Shown one piece after another: positions 22,305-34,094 of a DNA stretch of 64,000 nucleotides; within the stretch, counting starts at the first letter, position 1; the number at the start of each line of letters is the position of its first letter. The position numbers and the translations under genes were made by a program. The stretch is from positions 57,501 to 121,500 of the forward strand of contig JAWHQI010000505.1 in assembly GCA_033032865.1 (NCBI GenBank), written 5' to 3'. The notes under the pieces are model-generated. The model had not been told where the DNA came from and did not search any database. It was given only the letters and a program-made list of their open reading frames with translations. The stretch is from Dactylorhiza incarnata (lineage: Eukaryota > Streptophyta > Magnoliopsida > Asparagales > Orchidaceae).

Positions 22305-22314
22305 TCTATAAATA
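22305..22314 (+). promoter_or_regulatory. TATA box after the AGATCTC array
   Basis: TCTATAAATATA immediately downstream of the array, followed within about 50 bp by an A-rich AATAAAAATAAA stretch. The compact promoter and polyadenylation-like signal is what a short LTR would show. No LTR ends identified. Confidence 0.4.
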
Positions 22315-22658
22315 TATGTTTATATGTAGATGCTCAGAATAATTTAAGTAATAAAAATAAATCCAAACCAGCGCACAATCGATCGAAGATTGTGGTTTCC
22401 ACTGTGACACCATACGTAGTAGGAAGCAAAAATTAGAATAGTGCAGTTCGCATCGCCAGTCAAAAATTTCCTTTCTCCACGTAGAGTCGTCCGCTTTATT
22501 CTCCCCAACGAAAATAAAGGAGAGTGAAATTGAGATTTAAAATATGAGAGAAAGCAGAGAGAAAATAGGGGAGCAAAAATAGGAGAAATTTCAAATCTCC
22601 CCATAACTCATGAGAATTTTTTGGGTGCTTCTACATTCACTCTTCTATGTGCATCAAT

Positions 22659-23014
22659 GTGATTTTTATGCACTAAATCACATTTTTCGACTTATAATAA
22701 AACAATTTTATAAAATAAATCACAAAATATTAATGTTTGTATTTTTAAGCTCATTTTAAGTACTATATTACTCATATTCCGATTATAACTTGAAAAATTA
22801 CGGCCGTAAATCATGCATTATGGTCGTAAAATGACATTACGATCGAAAATTAAAAATACGATCATAATGCATGATTTTATGGTCGTATTTTTTTCAGTTG
22901 TAATCGGAATATGAGTAATATGGTATTAAAAATGAGCGTAAAAATACAAACATTAATATTTTTTTATTTTAAAAAAATGAAGTTAAAAAATATAATTTAA
23001 TGCATAAAAATCAC
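22659..23014. repeat. Fold-back MITE, about 355 bp
   Basis: The two halves are long inverted repeats: TGATTTTTATGCA pairs with TGCATAAAAATCA, AATATTAATGTTTGTATTTT with its complement near 22955, and ACTCATATTCCGATTA with TAATCGGAATATGAGT. The centre is near 22840. Almost the entire element is stem. Exact termini and TSD were not resolved. Confidence 0.8.
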
Positions 23015-23484
23015 TTTGAGAACCAAAATTTTTTCCTAAACACATTTCCAGAATTAATTATTGTAATTTTTTGTATCCCACATTGAGACACATCATCTCA
23101 AATTGTATCTCATAATGGGACATATCCTTTGGAAAATAAATTAGAGAGTTTTTCTCTTTTTTTTCACATATTGAGTAATATTCTAACCATTCGATCTCCC
23201 CCTCAAAAGGGAAAAGTAAAATAATATTGAAAATCAATGTCTTCCAAACAAATGAATTCATAAATACTTTACTTTTTATTTATGTTTAAATTTTAGTGTT
23301 TTTAATTTTAAAATAATATTATATTAATAAATAAATAATATTTTTAATTAATTCGAGTTGGTTAATTCAAGTTATATTTTGATTGATTTAGGGCTGACTC
23401 GAAATATGAGATGAATCAATTATAATAAATTCCGATTCAACTCAATATTCGAGCGATTTTCAAACGATTTTTGAGTTTCTCGCA

Positions 23485-24309
23485 GGCTCTGTTTGGCGGG
23501 GCGTTTTTAAAGTGGGGGCCACTATTTATCAAAAAGCTGCGCCAAACATTTTTTTTGGGTAGCACAGTGGCATCAGCCACCGTGAATAATAGCTGCAGGC
23601 AGCTGTTTTCCTGCCACGGGTCAGCACCCGCGGCAGGGAAGCCAACTGCGGCTGCAGCGCAGCTTTATTTATTTTTTTTAAAATTTTTTTATAAAATCTA
23701 AAAAGTCTTAATAACTTATTATATACTTATAATAAAGTTATAATATAAATAACGTATATTATACATATATTTAATAAGTTATAACATAAATAATTTATAA
23801 TATTTATAATTTATTAATATGACATATTTGTAATCTAAATAATAATAAAGATAATGTATTATTTATAATATAAATAAAGTATTATATAATATAAATAACA
23901 TATAATTAATATAACATATTATTAGCAATATAATAACATGTATTATTAAAGCAATATAACACATAATTAGTGTATAATTAAAATAAAATGTTGTATTATA
24001 ATAACAGTACATTAAAATAATAAGTTATTAAGTATATAATAACATGTTTATATTATATTACGTTTATAATATATATAATATATAATATAATATTAAAAAA
24101 TTTATATTAATATAAGTTATATATAATATAAAAAAATTATATTAATATAAGTTATATATATTCTGCAAACGCTGTTCTTCTACCACTGCAAATGTTGTTC
24201 TTCCAAACAGTTTATCAGATTATGTCACCACTCTGCAAAACAGCTAATTATTCCCCCACTGCTTCCCACCACTGCTTCTCCAGTCGCCCCCACCGCGCCA
24301 AACAGAGCC
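23485..24309. mobile_element. Non-autonomous DNA transposon (MITE-like) with GGCTCTGTTTGGCG TIRs
   Basis: Left end GGCTCTGTTTGGCG at 23485. The right end is its inverted copy, CGCCAAACAGAGCC, at 24296-24309. The interior is an AT-rich imperfect repeat of TAATATAAATAA-type units with no coding capacity. TIRs of the GGSTCTGTTTGG kind are common on hAT and Harbinger MITEs. No clear TSD, so the superfamily is open. Confidence 0.8.
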
Positions 24310-24630
24310 TTAATATACTCACCCTAGTGCAGCTGGAACAAATAGTTATTTTACTTTTTTTTTAAAGTATTTTAGGTTCAATATTTGTTCAGTTTTTAAA
24401 GTCAAAATAATAACACAACACGCAGGTTCCAGGTTACAATTTGCTTCCACCACAGCTTATACAATAAAAAAATGACTTTCGCATAATTAAAAAAAAATCG
24501 TGAATTATAAATAAAATCATGTAATTTCCAGTGTTTCCTGATTCTTTATTTACCAAATATAAAATTAATCATGAAGAAAAATAAAAGAAATTTAAAAAAG
24601 GGGATTTTTAAGGAGAATAGCATTTGTGAA

Positions 24631-25413
24631 TCAGAAGTTGCAATTTGCAAGAGACGACCTTGGTAACAAGAGCGGCGTATTATTACTCACAAAGGAGAAT
24701 CCTTCGGCGGAGGAGGAGGAGGAAGATGCCGGCAAGTCGCCGCGGCTGCAGCTATAGTCTTCTGCTGGAGCTGGGAGATTGAGATCCAAAGAAAGCAAAA
24801 TATTGGTCCTCTCCTTCTTCGCCTCCACCGGCTCCGGAAGGCTCACCGGCCGGTGCCGCCGCATGTGGCCGCCAAGTGCCTGCCCGGAGGAGAACTCCGA
24901 CCCGCAGATCGAGCACTCGTGGACTCTCGTGGGTTTTTCGAGTTGCGAGGCGTTTGAGAAGGAGTTGATGCTTAACTGAATCGAGTCCGGGTCGATCGCC
25001 GGCGACGTCAGAGGCGGCTTTGACTTCTTATGGCTCGTCCGGTGGCCGCCCAGCGCCTGGAAGGATGGGAAGCATTTATTGCACGTCTTGCACTCATACA
25101 CATACAGACCGCCGGCGGAGGCCTTCCCATTCGCCGCCGCTCCTCCGCTCGTGACCTTCTCCGTTAGTTCGGTGGCGGTTTCCCTGCTATCAGAGTCCGG
25201 CGGCAGGAAAACAGAGTATCCTCTGGACAGGAGCATGAGGCAGTTAGCCATGTCCTCCTCCTCCTGCTCCTCCTCGGCGCTTCTCCCGGAGATCTCAACG
25301 GAGGAAGATGGCGACGTCGCCGGAGCTGAAGACTGCAGCAGAAGCCTCTGCCGCTTCGTTCTCCTCCCCTTCACAACGTGGGGAGCAGGGGAAGTCTCCT
25401 CTGTTACGGCCAT
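24631..25413 (-). CDS. C2H2 zinc-finger repressor, ZAT type (ZAT5-like)
   Basis: Intronless, 260 codons, ATG at 25413. Features in order: basic KGRRTKRQR (15-23), a likely nuclear localisation signal; an acidic-preceded L-box EEDMANCLMLLS (52-63); zinc finger 1 with C108, C111, H124, H128 and zinc finger 2 with C167, C170, H183, H187, both containing QALGGH; and an EAR repression motif DLNL (210-213). This order is that of plant C1-2i two-finger proteins, which bind DNA through QALGGH and repress stress- or defence-related genes via TOPLESS-type co-repressors. All key residues are intact. The early basic box and EEDMANCL box resemble ZAT5. It is the only clearly intact host gene in the window. 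Confidence 0.93.
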   Translation of the reverse strand: MAVTEETSPAPHVVKGRRTKRQRLLLQSSAPATSPSSSVEISGRSAEEEQEEEDMANCLMLLSRGYSVFLPPDSDSRETATELTEKVTSGGAAANGKASAGGLYVYECKTCNKCFPSFQALGGHRTSHKKSKPPLTSPAIDPDSIQLSINSFSNASQLEKPTRVHECSICGSEFSSGQALGGHMRRHRPVSLPEPVEAKKERTNILLSLDLNLPAPAEDYSCSRGDLPASSSSSSAEGFSFVSNNTPLLLPRSSLANCNF

Positions 25414-25477
25414 TGGAAGATAGAGAATGAAGAGAAAGCAATGGCGGAAGCTAGAGTGAACGCCAGAGATAAAGATC

Positions 25478-25489
25478 TTTTATATATAG
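25478..25489 (-). promoter_or_regulatory. TATA box of the ZAT-type gene
   Basis: Minus-strand CCTATATATAAAAG, about 65 bp upstream of the ATG, giving a short leader. No nearby TE insertion interrupts this promoter; the nearest MITE is at the gene's 3' side, about 320 bp from the stop codon. Confidence 0.7.
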
Positions 25490-25499
25490 GCTAGAGAAA

Positions 25500-26256
25500 C
25501 AGAGAAACAGAGAGAGGGAGTGAAAGGCGTTAACATATACAATAAATGAGTTGGAGATTGCTTATTAACGTGAGGCTGAGCATAAATAGCAGTGGTTACT
25601 GGTTAGTACTTACCCAGCAAATTAAAATAAAAACAGAAAATTTAATTAATTAATATATACTATATGTATTATAATTATAAAAAATAAAATTATGATGCAA
25701 GATGCGAAGGAGATGGGCAGTGGACGGCGATCAGAGTGCCGCTGACGAGTTTGAATCAACCGTCCCTCTAGATCGCAGCCATTCAATTCTGTACCTTGAG
25801 CATGCAGTAACGATCGACAGCCAATTACATTAATAAATCTGCCAGCCTACCGTTCCAAGCTAGCTCATTAATTATTTCTCCGCGCTTGCTTAAGCATGTG
25901 GGGAGAACGAAAATTTAAATAATTCATAATTATTTATATAAAAATAAAGGCAAAATATCTAAATTAATTCCATAATTAAAATTTATTTGTTTGAAATATG
26001 TCCAAGGCTGGATTTTGCACCATTCAGAATGATGTTGTTGTGAAAATTAACTATATTTATTATTTAAAAATAATTAAAATTATTATAACTTGGTTTTTTT
26101 ATGACGTGGAATGTTTAAATCTTACAAAATTCGTTAAAAAATAACGAAAATTTAAGTGAGACTTATTTCAAAAATGTTTAAAATCTTAAAGACTTATTTT
26201 AAATAAATTAAATTTTAGGAATGATTTATTTATTTTGCCAAAAATAAAATCACACT

Positions 26257-26301
<45 letters not shown>

Positions 26302-29019
26302 GTAGAGAGAGAGAGGTGGAGAGAGAGAGAGAGAGAGTCCATACATAAATATTCTATTAATGTGGGGTGAATTGTCATTTGCAGGGTTTTGGTATAAAAG
26401 GAAGGAGTCAACCCAACACAAACGACTTTTGAACTGAGCCGAACCACGTTAAAGGCATGATATCTCCTCCAGATGGGGAATATCGAAAGTAGAACGTGAA
26501 GGCAGCGTCGTAGAGAAATTTTGTATATCCAATAAATTATTCTCTCTCTCTCTCTTTTTTAATAAAAAAATGTAAATAAAAGAACTAAAATAAAAAAAAC
26601 AAAATATAGCCACGTAATAATTATGAGATCGGATCCGTTTGGCGCGGCGGTGATTCACTATAAGAATAACCTCATTTAGCAAAGAAAATTAAGAAATCTA
26701 GATAATTTCTTGATGATTAGCATCAAATTTAGCTATGTAATTTAATTTAAATTTTACCTACAAAATAGTAAGAATTTTTGTCGTTTCAAACATGACAATA
26801 AATTTTTTTTGTTGCAAAATATTTGTTGTTAAAATTATTGCGAATTTTTTTTATTTCAAAAATAAAAATATCTTTTTTATTCCAAAATATTTACGAAGAA
26901 AATTATTTTCTTCCAAAAAAAATTCATCAATCTTTCTTAGAAAAAACAGAATTGTAGTTTATATATTTATAAAAGAAAAAACAGAATTGTAGTTTATATA
27001 TTTATAAACCGTCATCCGTTTAGCGCGTTATTTTTACTTTGCTGAAATATGAGTTTGACAAGACAACGGTGATGCATGACTGCCACCAAGACAAATTTTA
27101 ATTTTGAATATAAAGTGGATGCAGTTCGATAGATTATTTGTCGGGCATTCACAGACGACGACAGTTCGTAACTGCTGCGTTCACAACGACACCACACGGA
27201 CCGCAGATCTATAATAGTCAATTTAGGAATGCAAAAGACTAGACTTTATTCATTTACTAATTACTACAACTACTCCAAACATGAGCACCTAACTCCTTCC
27301 TACACATCAACTGAACCACCTCCTAATTTTCCCATATGTTCCCACTAAGGCATGCCCATGAAAGGCAAAACTATATATTTAGCATTAATCATGAAAAATA
27401 TATATTTTGCAGTCACTATTATCCCCATTAATTTCGTTTATTTTAATCAAATATAAATTTGCGCTTATGGGCCAATCCTACCCCTACAATTGTGCATCAC
27501 CAACTATAACTAATATTTCACTTCATATCCTCATCTATAGGTGCATTAACTATAACCCCCTTTTTCGCTAGAGATAATTATGAACATGTAACGCACGGTT
27601 CTAACCGTGCGAGATAAAATACAGTCCTTTTTGCAAAAATACATGCAGGCGTAATATGGTCGTATTTTCGATCAATCATGCTTAAAAAATCGTGCTTACA
27701 GAAAGCGACGGTCTGATAGCGTATAACACATGATGATCTTTGATGTGTTACACGCAGAAACAATTTTTTCCTTTTTCACAACGCTCTCCTTAAATGGTGT
27801 CATGATAATTGTAATTCTATAGTACGTAGTGCTCGATGCCTATTTGTGCTAGTTTACCCCGCTGCCTACCACTTATCATTGATATATTCATGTTCACTAC
27901 GTTCATCTTCAACCTTACCCCTCTAAAAAATTTACAAATGATCTATGACCGTACTATTATCATTACTCAAAAATATATATAAAATTGAAGAAGGTGGTAA
28001 AAAAAATATGTTGGCCACGATATTATTCGTCATAGTAACAATCATTTTTAGCTCGTGCAATTTTTGTGTCGACCGTTGCAAATTAAATTTGATTATCATC
28101 GAAGATTGCTAATTCCACATCCCTGTTATAGATCGAAGGACTGTTCAACGAGTTGTGTGGATCACAATGTCTCGTGTCATATTTGTGTTAACTATAACAA
28201 CCAAATTTTGATTACCATCAAAGATTATTTCCACATTCCCAATCTAGATGGATTGGTCAACAATTAAGTTGTGTGGCTCACAACCGTCCTCCAAACTTAA
28301 CCTTCGATCAAGTTTCTATCAAATACGGATCCATGAATAGTGTATCATTCCCATAAAATTCCATAAACAAGAATGGCATGCATTATGAGTTTTTTTGGTG
28401 AGCAATAAATTCAACTTTCATGTTTCAAGTCATATCTTTGCAAGCCTTACTATTTTTCTAAGAAATTCTAATTTATATCAATGAGTGATATTTTTTACAT
28501 TTAGCATATATCCAAATAATACAAATTTCAAATGACAACTCTTTTTTGCTAAAACATTCAAATACATCTTTTCAGGGTCAGAAAACTTTGTTCATTTCTC
28601 ACCTTACCAACAAATACAATAGATTTTTACGCAGTTATGCCTCCTCGTCACACTTACTTCCCTATCTCGAAAGGACTTCTTTGCACGATATAAGTTAGTC
28701 CATGAATCCTTCGTAGATTTAAAGATGACTTAATTGCACACGCTCTTTCTCCACACACATCAATCTGAAATAATTTAAAGACCATTACGTGTACACTTCA
28801 TGTTGATATACGACTAACCAATATCCACAAACATCACATGCAATATACTAGCTAGGCTTATTATAAGTAGATAGTAATTAGTTGAATTAGTAACGAAACA
28901 TCAATACAACATGATAATTAAACAATAACTACGACAACGGATAAATCACATACATATATCAAAAATTGCCATGCGGTACTACTTCAAATACACCAAGCAC
29001 ATAATTTCTAGCAATAGTC
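25500..29019. other. AT-rich intergenic region
   Basis: No convincing gene. It holds a CACTATAAGAA sequence at about 26655, resembling a CACTA end without a visible partner; a 33-bp direct duplication near 26940-27005; a perfect CGCACGGTT/AACCGTGCG hairpin (27592-27611); and a diverged tandem duplication of about 115 bp (about 28050-28285, units ending GTTGTGTGG-TCACAA). All frames are short and AT-driven. Confidence 0.6.
26258..26338. repeat. GA microsatellite
   Basis: About 80 bp of (GA)n with two short interruptions. Confidence 0.97.
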
Positions 29020-29024
29020 TCATG

Positions 29025-29304
29025 TGTAGGATCAAACGCAATCAACTATCCCAAAAGCCCGGACTGATGGAAAAGGCGCTACTTTTTCTTTAAGGAAGTA
29101 GGAAAGGCACTACGTGTCAAGTGAAGGAACGGTACGGTGGACCCAACAATCTCCCCCAGCGTCCACCACGACCCGCCAGCTCAGAGGTGCTCCACATGGC
29201 TCAGAGGTGGCGCACCACATGACTCAGAGGTGGATTTTCATATGGCCGCGGTCGCCTGACCCGCCGGGACCTACACAGGTAGAGAAATTTCAGGATTTAA
29301 TCAG

Positions 29305-29335
<31 letters not shown>

Positions 29336-29486
29336 ACGTCGAACCAGCAACCTCCTCTGATACCACTTGTAGGATCAAGCGCAACCAACTATCCCAAAAG
29401 CCCAGACTGATGGGAAGGGTGCTACTTTTTCTCTAAGGAAGTAGGAAAGACGCTACGGGTCAAGTGAAGGAACGCTGGACTCAACA
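29025..29486 (-). mobile_element. TRIM retrotransposon, minus strand, same family as 14869
   Basis: Two LTRs (29025-29148 and 29368-29486) with plus-strand ends TGTAGGATC and CAACA are the reverse complement of the TRIM family at 14.9 kb. The iMet primer site lies at about 29357-29367. The interior holds a 30-base C run (29305-29334) where the related copy has six G. No matching TSD: the left flank is TCATG, while the right LTR is followed by ATCTGGTAT and then the next element. ATCT equals the start of a second interior, so the right side was probably truncated by the adjacent insertion. Confidence 0.88.
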
Positions 29487-29495
29487 ATCTGGTAT

Positions 29496-31305
29496 TGAAA
29501 GTGCACAGTGTGCCCCTGAGATATACTCTAGAGAGGGGTGAATAGAGATTTACAAATATTTCTATCCTATTTGTGCAAATTCAATAAAAACACTAAGTGT
29601 TATGCTCTACAATTCCATACACAGAATAAAACACAGGCTATTTAAGTAAAGTAAGAAAAGCAGTAATAGAAAAAGTAAACAATATGGGACAACACAGAAA
29701 ATGAGCAACTAGAAGACACAGATTTTATATAGGTTCCCCAAAATATGGGTAATCCTCTCTTATACCACCAGGTAGGATTGCACCACTTGTGCCCGAGTCT
29801 TTTGACAAGGAGACTCTCAGAACCACTGATCTTTTGATAAGGAGATCATGAACCAACCAGATCTTTTGATAAGGAGATCTTGAACCAACCATATCTTTTG
29901 GTAAGGAGATCTTGAACCAACCATATCTTTTGGTAAGGAGATCTTGAACCACTGAATCCTTTGGAAAAGGGATTCTCAAAACTCTTTACAGGGAGGGTGT
30001 AAGGAAAGAAGAGTAAGAAGGAGAAGAAAGGATCAGAAATATGCTTTTCAGAATTCTGTAACAGCAATCCTTGAGGTGTTGTTCTTTGAGGGCTATTCAG
30101 GATCTGTATCAGATTAACCCTATCTTATGATAGTGATGATTGTTAGGGTTCTTGTAAGATCTTGATCCTTCTTCTCCCTGCTCTTATAATAGTGATGTTG
30201 CTATATAATATTGGTGAGGAGGCAGCAGTTGTTTCTCTGAGCAGAGTATATTCTTCTGTAGATCTTTCTTCAATGTTTTGTGTTGAGGAGAAGAAGATCC
30301 TTGACTAAGAGAGAGCAGTTCTTGTTTTTCTTCTTGTCTATTAGGGTTCCTTGAGGAATAAGAAGAGGAGGAAGCCCTAATGCCAAAAGTTTAGCCGATA
30401 GTGATGAATGCTCTATGTTTTTCTTTCTGCTCATGCCTTAGATTTTCCCTCTTTAATTTGAATTAATTTCCTTTTCTGGTAGGTCCTGAAAAGATATTTT
30501 CCCCGCATAATTTCTCTTTCTTTCCTTCTTTAATTCACAACCCGTCCACCAACTGTAAACTTGTTTCCAAGAAAGCTTTTATGTCGTCCTTTAATTCTTC
30601 TTTCTATTTGAGGCAATTAAGGAGCCGGTGGAGAACAGTCTTCAGTATTGTGGGCCATAAGAGAGGGTCCAAAATAACAGCTGAAAAGGCTTGTTTTTCA
30701 GATTGCATTCGATGTAGCGTTGAGTTCTCTTCCTCTCTTATCGACGCACCTTCGATTCCTTGTAGGAGCAACTTCGAATTCTTTGCTCTGATTGAACTCA
30801 GCTTGTCGACGTTGCGTCGATACCTTATCGACGTAACCGTCGAGTTGAAGGCATGGCTCTGAACTTCATTATCTGCGTCGAGATGAAGTCCACGTTGCGT
30901 CGACTTTAGATGGCTTCGACAGATTCTTTCTTCTGCGTTGAGTTGAAGTATAAGTTGCATCGACTTCTCTAGGTACTTCGACAAGTCCATGGCCTCTATG
31001 TCGATATCCATTCTACGTAGCGTCGACTTGATCTACTCTAACAGAAGGAGTGAGTTGCTTGGACTTCTTGTCAATGTAGCGTCGACAATAACTCGATGTT
31101 GCGTCGATTTCCATTCGACGCAACTATTAACTTTACCCAAACTTTGCTTCTCTTGATATGGTCTTGACACCCTAGGTTGAGTGTGACATCCTAAGACATC
31201 TAATGACTAGATTACCCTCACTATACAATGAGTAATTTTAACCTAAGAAATAAAATCACTTTTTAGATAATTTGTTAAGTTAAATTAAAGGAGTTTTTCC
31301 CAACA
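29496..31305 (-). repeat. 3' LTR of the two-ORF element
   Basis: 1,810 bp, near-identical to 36070-37869. It contains a 31-bp tandem block (about 29810-29965) built on TCTTTTGATAAGGAGATC, and a TCGACG/CGTCGA array (about 30700-31125). The GA-repeat is shorter here than in the other LTR. Confidence 0.92.
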
Positions 31306-31517
31306 ATCTCTCATATTTATCTTAATAAATTTTACAGATTAAATAAAGTGATTTTACACATTCCTTTTTATATAAACAAAAATATATTCAAGACAGCATA
31401 AACATAAGAAAATGACAGACTGTAATCACAAGCCATTTCATTTAATTGTTAAGAACTATATATAGATCACCATAACTGTTTTTCAAAAAATATAAGACTT
31501 TTCAAAATATATGAACC

Positions 31518-33354
31518 TCATTTCTCCTTCTCAGGAGTTCTTCTTTTCCTTGAAAATACTTTTGGAGTAACCTTCCTTGGAGCAATCTTCAGAGGCTCAC
31601 TATCTTTATGGGACATTTCTGCTTCTTCAGCAATGTTGTCATTGAAGAGCTCCCCCTGACTATGTGCATTCAGCTCAGCAAAGTCAACATCTTCCTTGAC
31701 AATCTTTGCCACTTCATCCAGTAAATCCTATTGGACTTCCCCTTGGACCACTATTGTACTCATATCTATCATCTATTTATCCAGATTTCTTTGGACTTCT
31801 GGAGCAGGCTCCTCCTGAGTAGATGGAAGCTCCCCCTGATTATCTGCAATAATATCCACTTGATTCTCTGGCTCATTTACTTTTTCATTACCTTCTTGAT
31901 GATCTGGAACGGGCTCCCCCTGAACATTTGGACCCTGGAAGAGGGTCACTTTCCCAGGGTCTTTAGCATCTTTCCCTTTATTAAGGCCATTCTCATCTAG
32001 TACAGGCCTTTCTTCCTCCAAACTATTTTCTTCCTCCAAAACATTCTCCCCCATTTTTACCTTGCTGGTAAGAGAGGTTAAGAATTCCTTGGTCACTATG
32101 GAGGAAGACATGTAGTCTTTGATGCCCTGTAGGGATCTTTTGGAGACCATCAATTCAGCTTCCACTTGAGAGTACTTTTTATCAAATCTTCTTGATTGAG
32201 CAGCCAGAAGATCAGCAAAGGTGCTAGAAGCTAGCCCTACTGCTTTTGAGATGACTTGTTCAAGGTCAATTGAAGTGATATGTGTGATAGATGGAGGAGG
32301 TGATGGATGGAAATCTTCTTGGATAGGAGAGAGTGCATTGTAGATTTCAAGTGAGATATAAATTGATGGAGGTGGAGGTGGAGCAAACTGAGATTCTGAG
32401 GTGGAGGTATGTTGTGGGAATGTGAGGTGATGGATCTGGGACTGAGGTAGATGGAATGGATTGATGGATCTATTACTGCTGTTGTTGTTGTTGTTGTTGC
32501 TGAGGAGATGGATGAGCTGGAACATCATCCTGAGGGTGAACTGGAACATTGTATAGTGGAGTTGCAGAGGGAGGAGGAGGAATATTATCCCTTGGGGGAT
32601 CTGGTATTTGTCTCTCTGAATCTTGAGGGGGAGGAGAGGGAGGAGGTGAAGGTGTAGACTGAACAGGCTGTAGAATTTGCCTGGTCCACTTGGAAAAAAT
32701 CCCAATATTTATCCTTTTACCAGGAGGTACGGGAACTCCTTTGGATTTGCAGATGCTTAGAAGTTGGAAGAGCACTTGGCTCATTATTCTTATGTAAGCA
32801 TTTTCTTTGTGGGAATATTGTGCCCAATCATTCTCAGGAGTAACTTCCCCCAGTTTATCTTTTTCTTGAGGACAAGAGTGCTCATAATCTGCAACTGCTG
32901 CTTTTGAATTGCATCATGAGCTGAGATTTTGCACAATAAAACTTTCCCAAATATATCAGCCAGGAACCTGTACTCTTCTGCCAAGTCGATCTTTTTCAGA
33001 TTTATAGGTCTGTCTTTCTTGAATTGCATGATCTCTAGGACATTCTTTGTCTCTTCTCCTGTCAATTCTTCTGAGTCAGTCCCAGTAAGTAGATCAAATG
33101 TTTGGGAGAGAACTTCTTCAATTATGTTGATATATTGTCCAGAAATTTTTCCCTTGAAGGGATCCATCATCTGCAGCATGAACACTGTTCTTGAATTCTG
33201 TAAGTTCTACATCTAGAATCTTACACCTTATGGAGAAAAGCTTGGTTAGGCCAGCTTCCTGAAACAAGCCAAGAATGGCTTTGAAGCTATTTGTCGCTGC
33301 ACCGAATGTGTCCATATCAACATCAAACCCTGAGTTGACTTTGGGTGGAGCCAT
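31518..33354 (-). pseudogene. ORF2 of the two-ORF element (plant transposon protein-like)
   Basis: Starts MAPPKVNSGFDVDMDTF at 33354 and runs through frames ending at 33118, 32790, 31773 and 31518, so several frameshifts split it. Conserved blocks are IRCKILDVELTE, KKINWGKLLLRMI, RIMSQVLFQLL, GVPVPPGKRINI and FSKWTRQI. Then come a Pro/Gln-rich region, a helical segment, and a C-terminal acidic part with repeated QGEL/QEE. The element at 59.7-64 kb carries a diverged homologue with the same block order. It resembles the 'putative plant transposon protein' domain proteins of plant LTR elements; function unknown. Conservation between diverged elements implies the protein once mattered. Confidence 0.7.
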
Positions 33355-33519
33355 TTGATTGAAGGTACCTGCGAACACGAAAAAAATGAGAGAGAGAGAA
33401 AGGGAGAGAGAGGCACGGGAGAACTGGAGAACAAGAGAGCAAGGAGAGGAAAATTTGAAAGCGCAATGATCTCGACGCTGTAATTGTTTTAAAGGAGATG
33501 AATCGCCGCAACTTAGGGT

Positions 33520-33870
33520 TTAGGTCGACGCACCGTCGATAAAGCTTATTATTTAGCGCACAAAGTTGTGTCGAGATTGCTTCTAGAGGCAGTTCTGGGC
33601 GCGCTGTTATATCGACGTTGCGTCGACTAATATTCGACGTAACTTCGAGATAGTTCAGCAGATCTTAAGTCGACATAATCCTGTCGACGTTGTGTTGATT
33701 TCCAATCGACGCTACCTCGACTTTTGGCAGCGACCATTGAGTCGATGCATGCGTCGATATGAACTTGACGCCGCGACAAATTCTATTCGAATTGTCCACT
33801 CTGAGTGTCTTGACGCTAGCGTCGAGTAGAAGTCGATGGTACGTCGACTTCTATTCGACGCACCTATGAA
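33520..33870. repeat. TCGACG/CGTCGA array between gag and ORF2
   Basis: About ten exact TCGACG or CGTCGA hexamers plus variants in 350 bp, many paired as TCGACG-N3-CGTCGA or CGTCGA-N7-TCGACG. It sits 170-520 bp upstream of the ORF2 ATG. The second element has the same arrangement at 63.0-63.3 kb. Confidence 0.85.
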
Positions 33871-34094
33871 TGAACATATCCATTTCCTTAGAAAATTCTT
33901 GATGTTTTTCCGAGCAATTGTGTCTTATGGAAAATAGAGTTTAAGATAATAATTTTATGAACTATAAAGATAACAAGGGAATTAGGTAAAGTAGTACTCC
34001 CTTGATTGAGTTTAGTTCTTTATTCCTTTTCTTACTATCTCCTAGATAGTCCCCTTCCATACCCAGCACAAGTAATTCAAACATTAGAGGGAAC

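Noticed and set aside
25079..25423. Plus-strand ORF over the ZAT gene
   Set aside because: A shadow of the minus-strand coding sequence.
26655..27010. CACTA transposon
   Set aside because: Only a CACTATAAGAA-like left end; no partner TIR or TSD seen.
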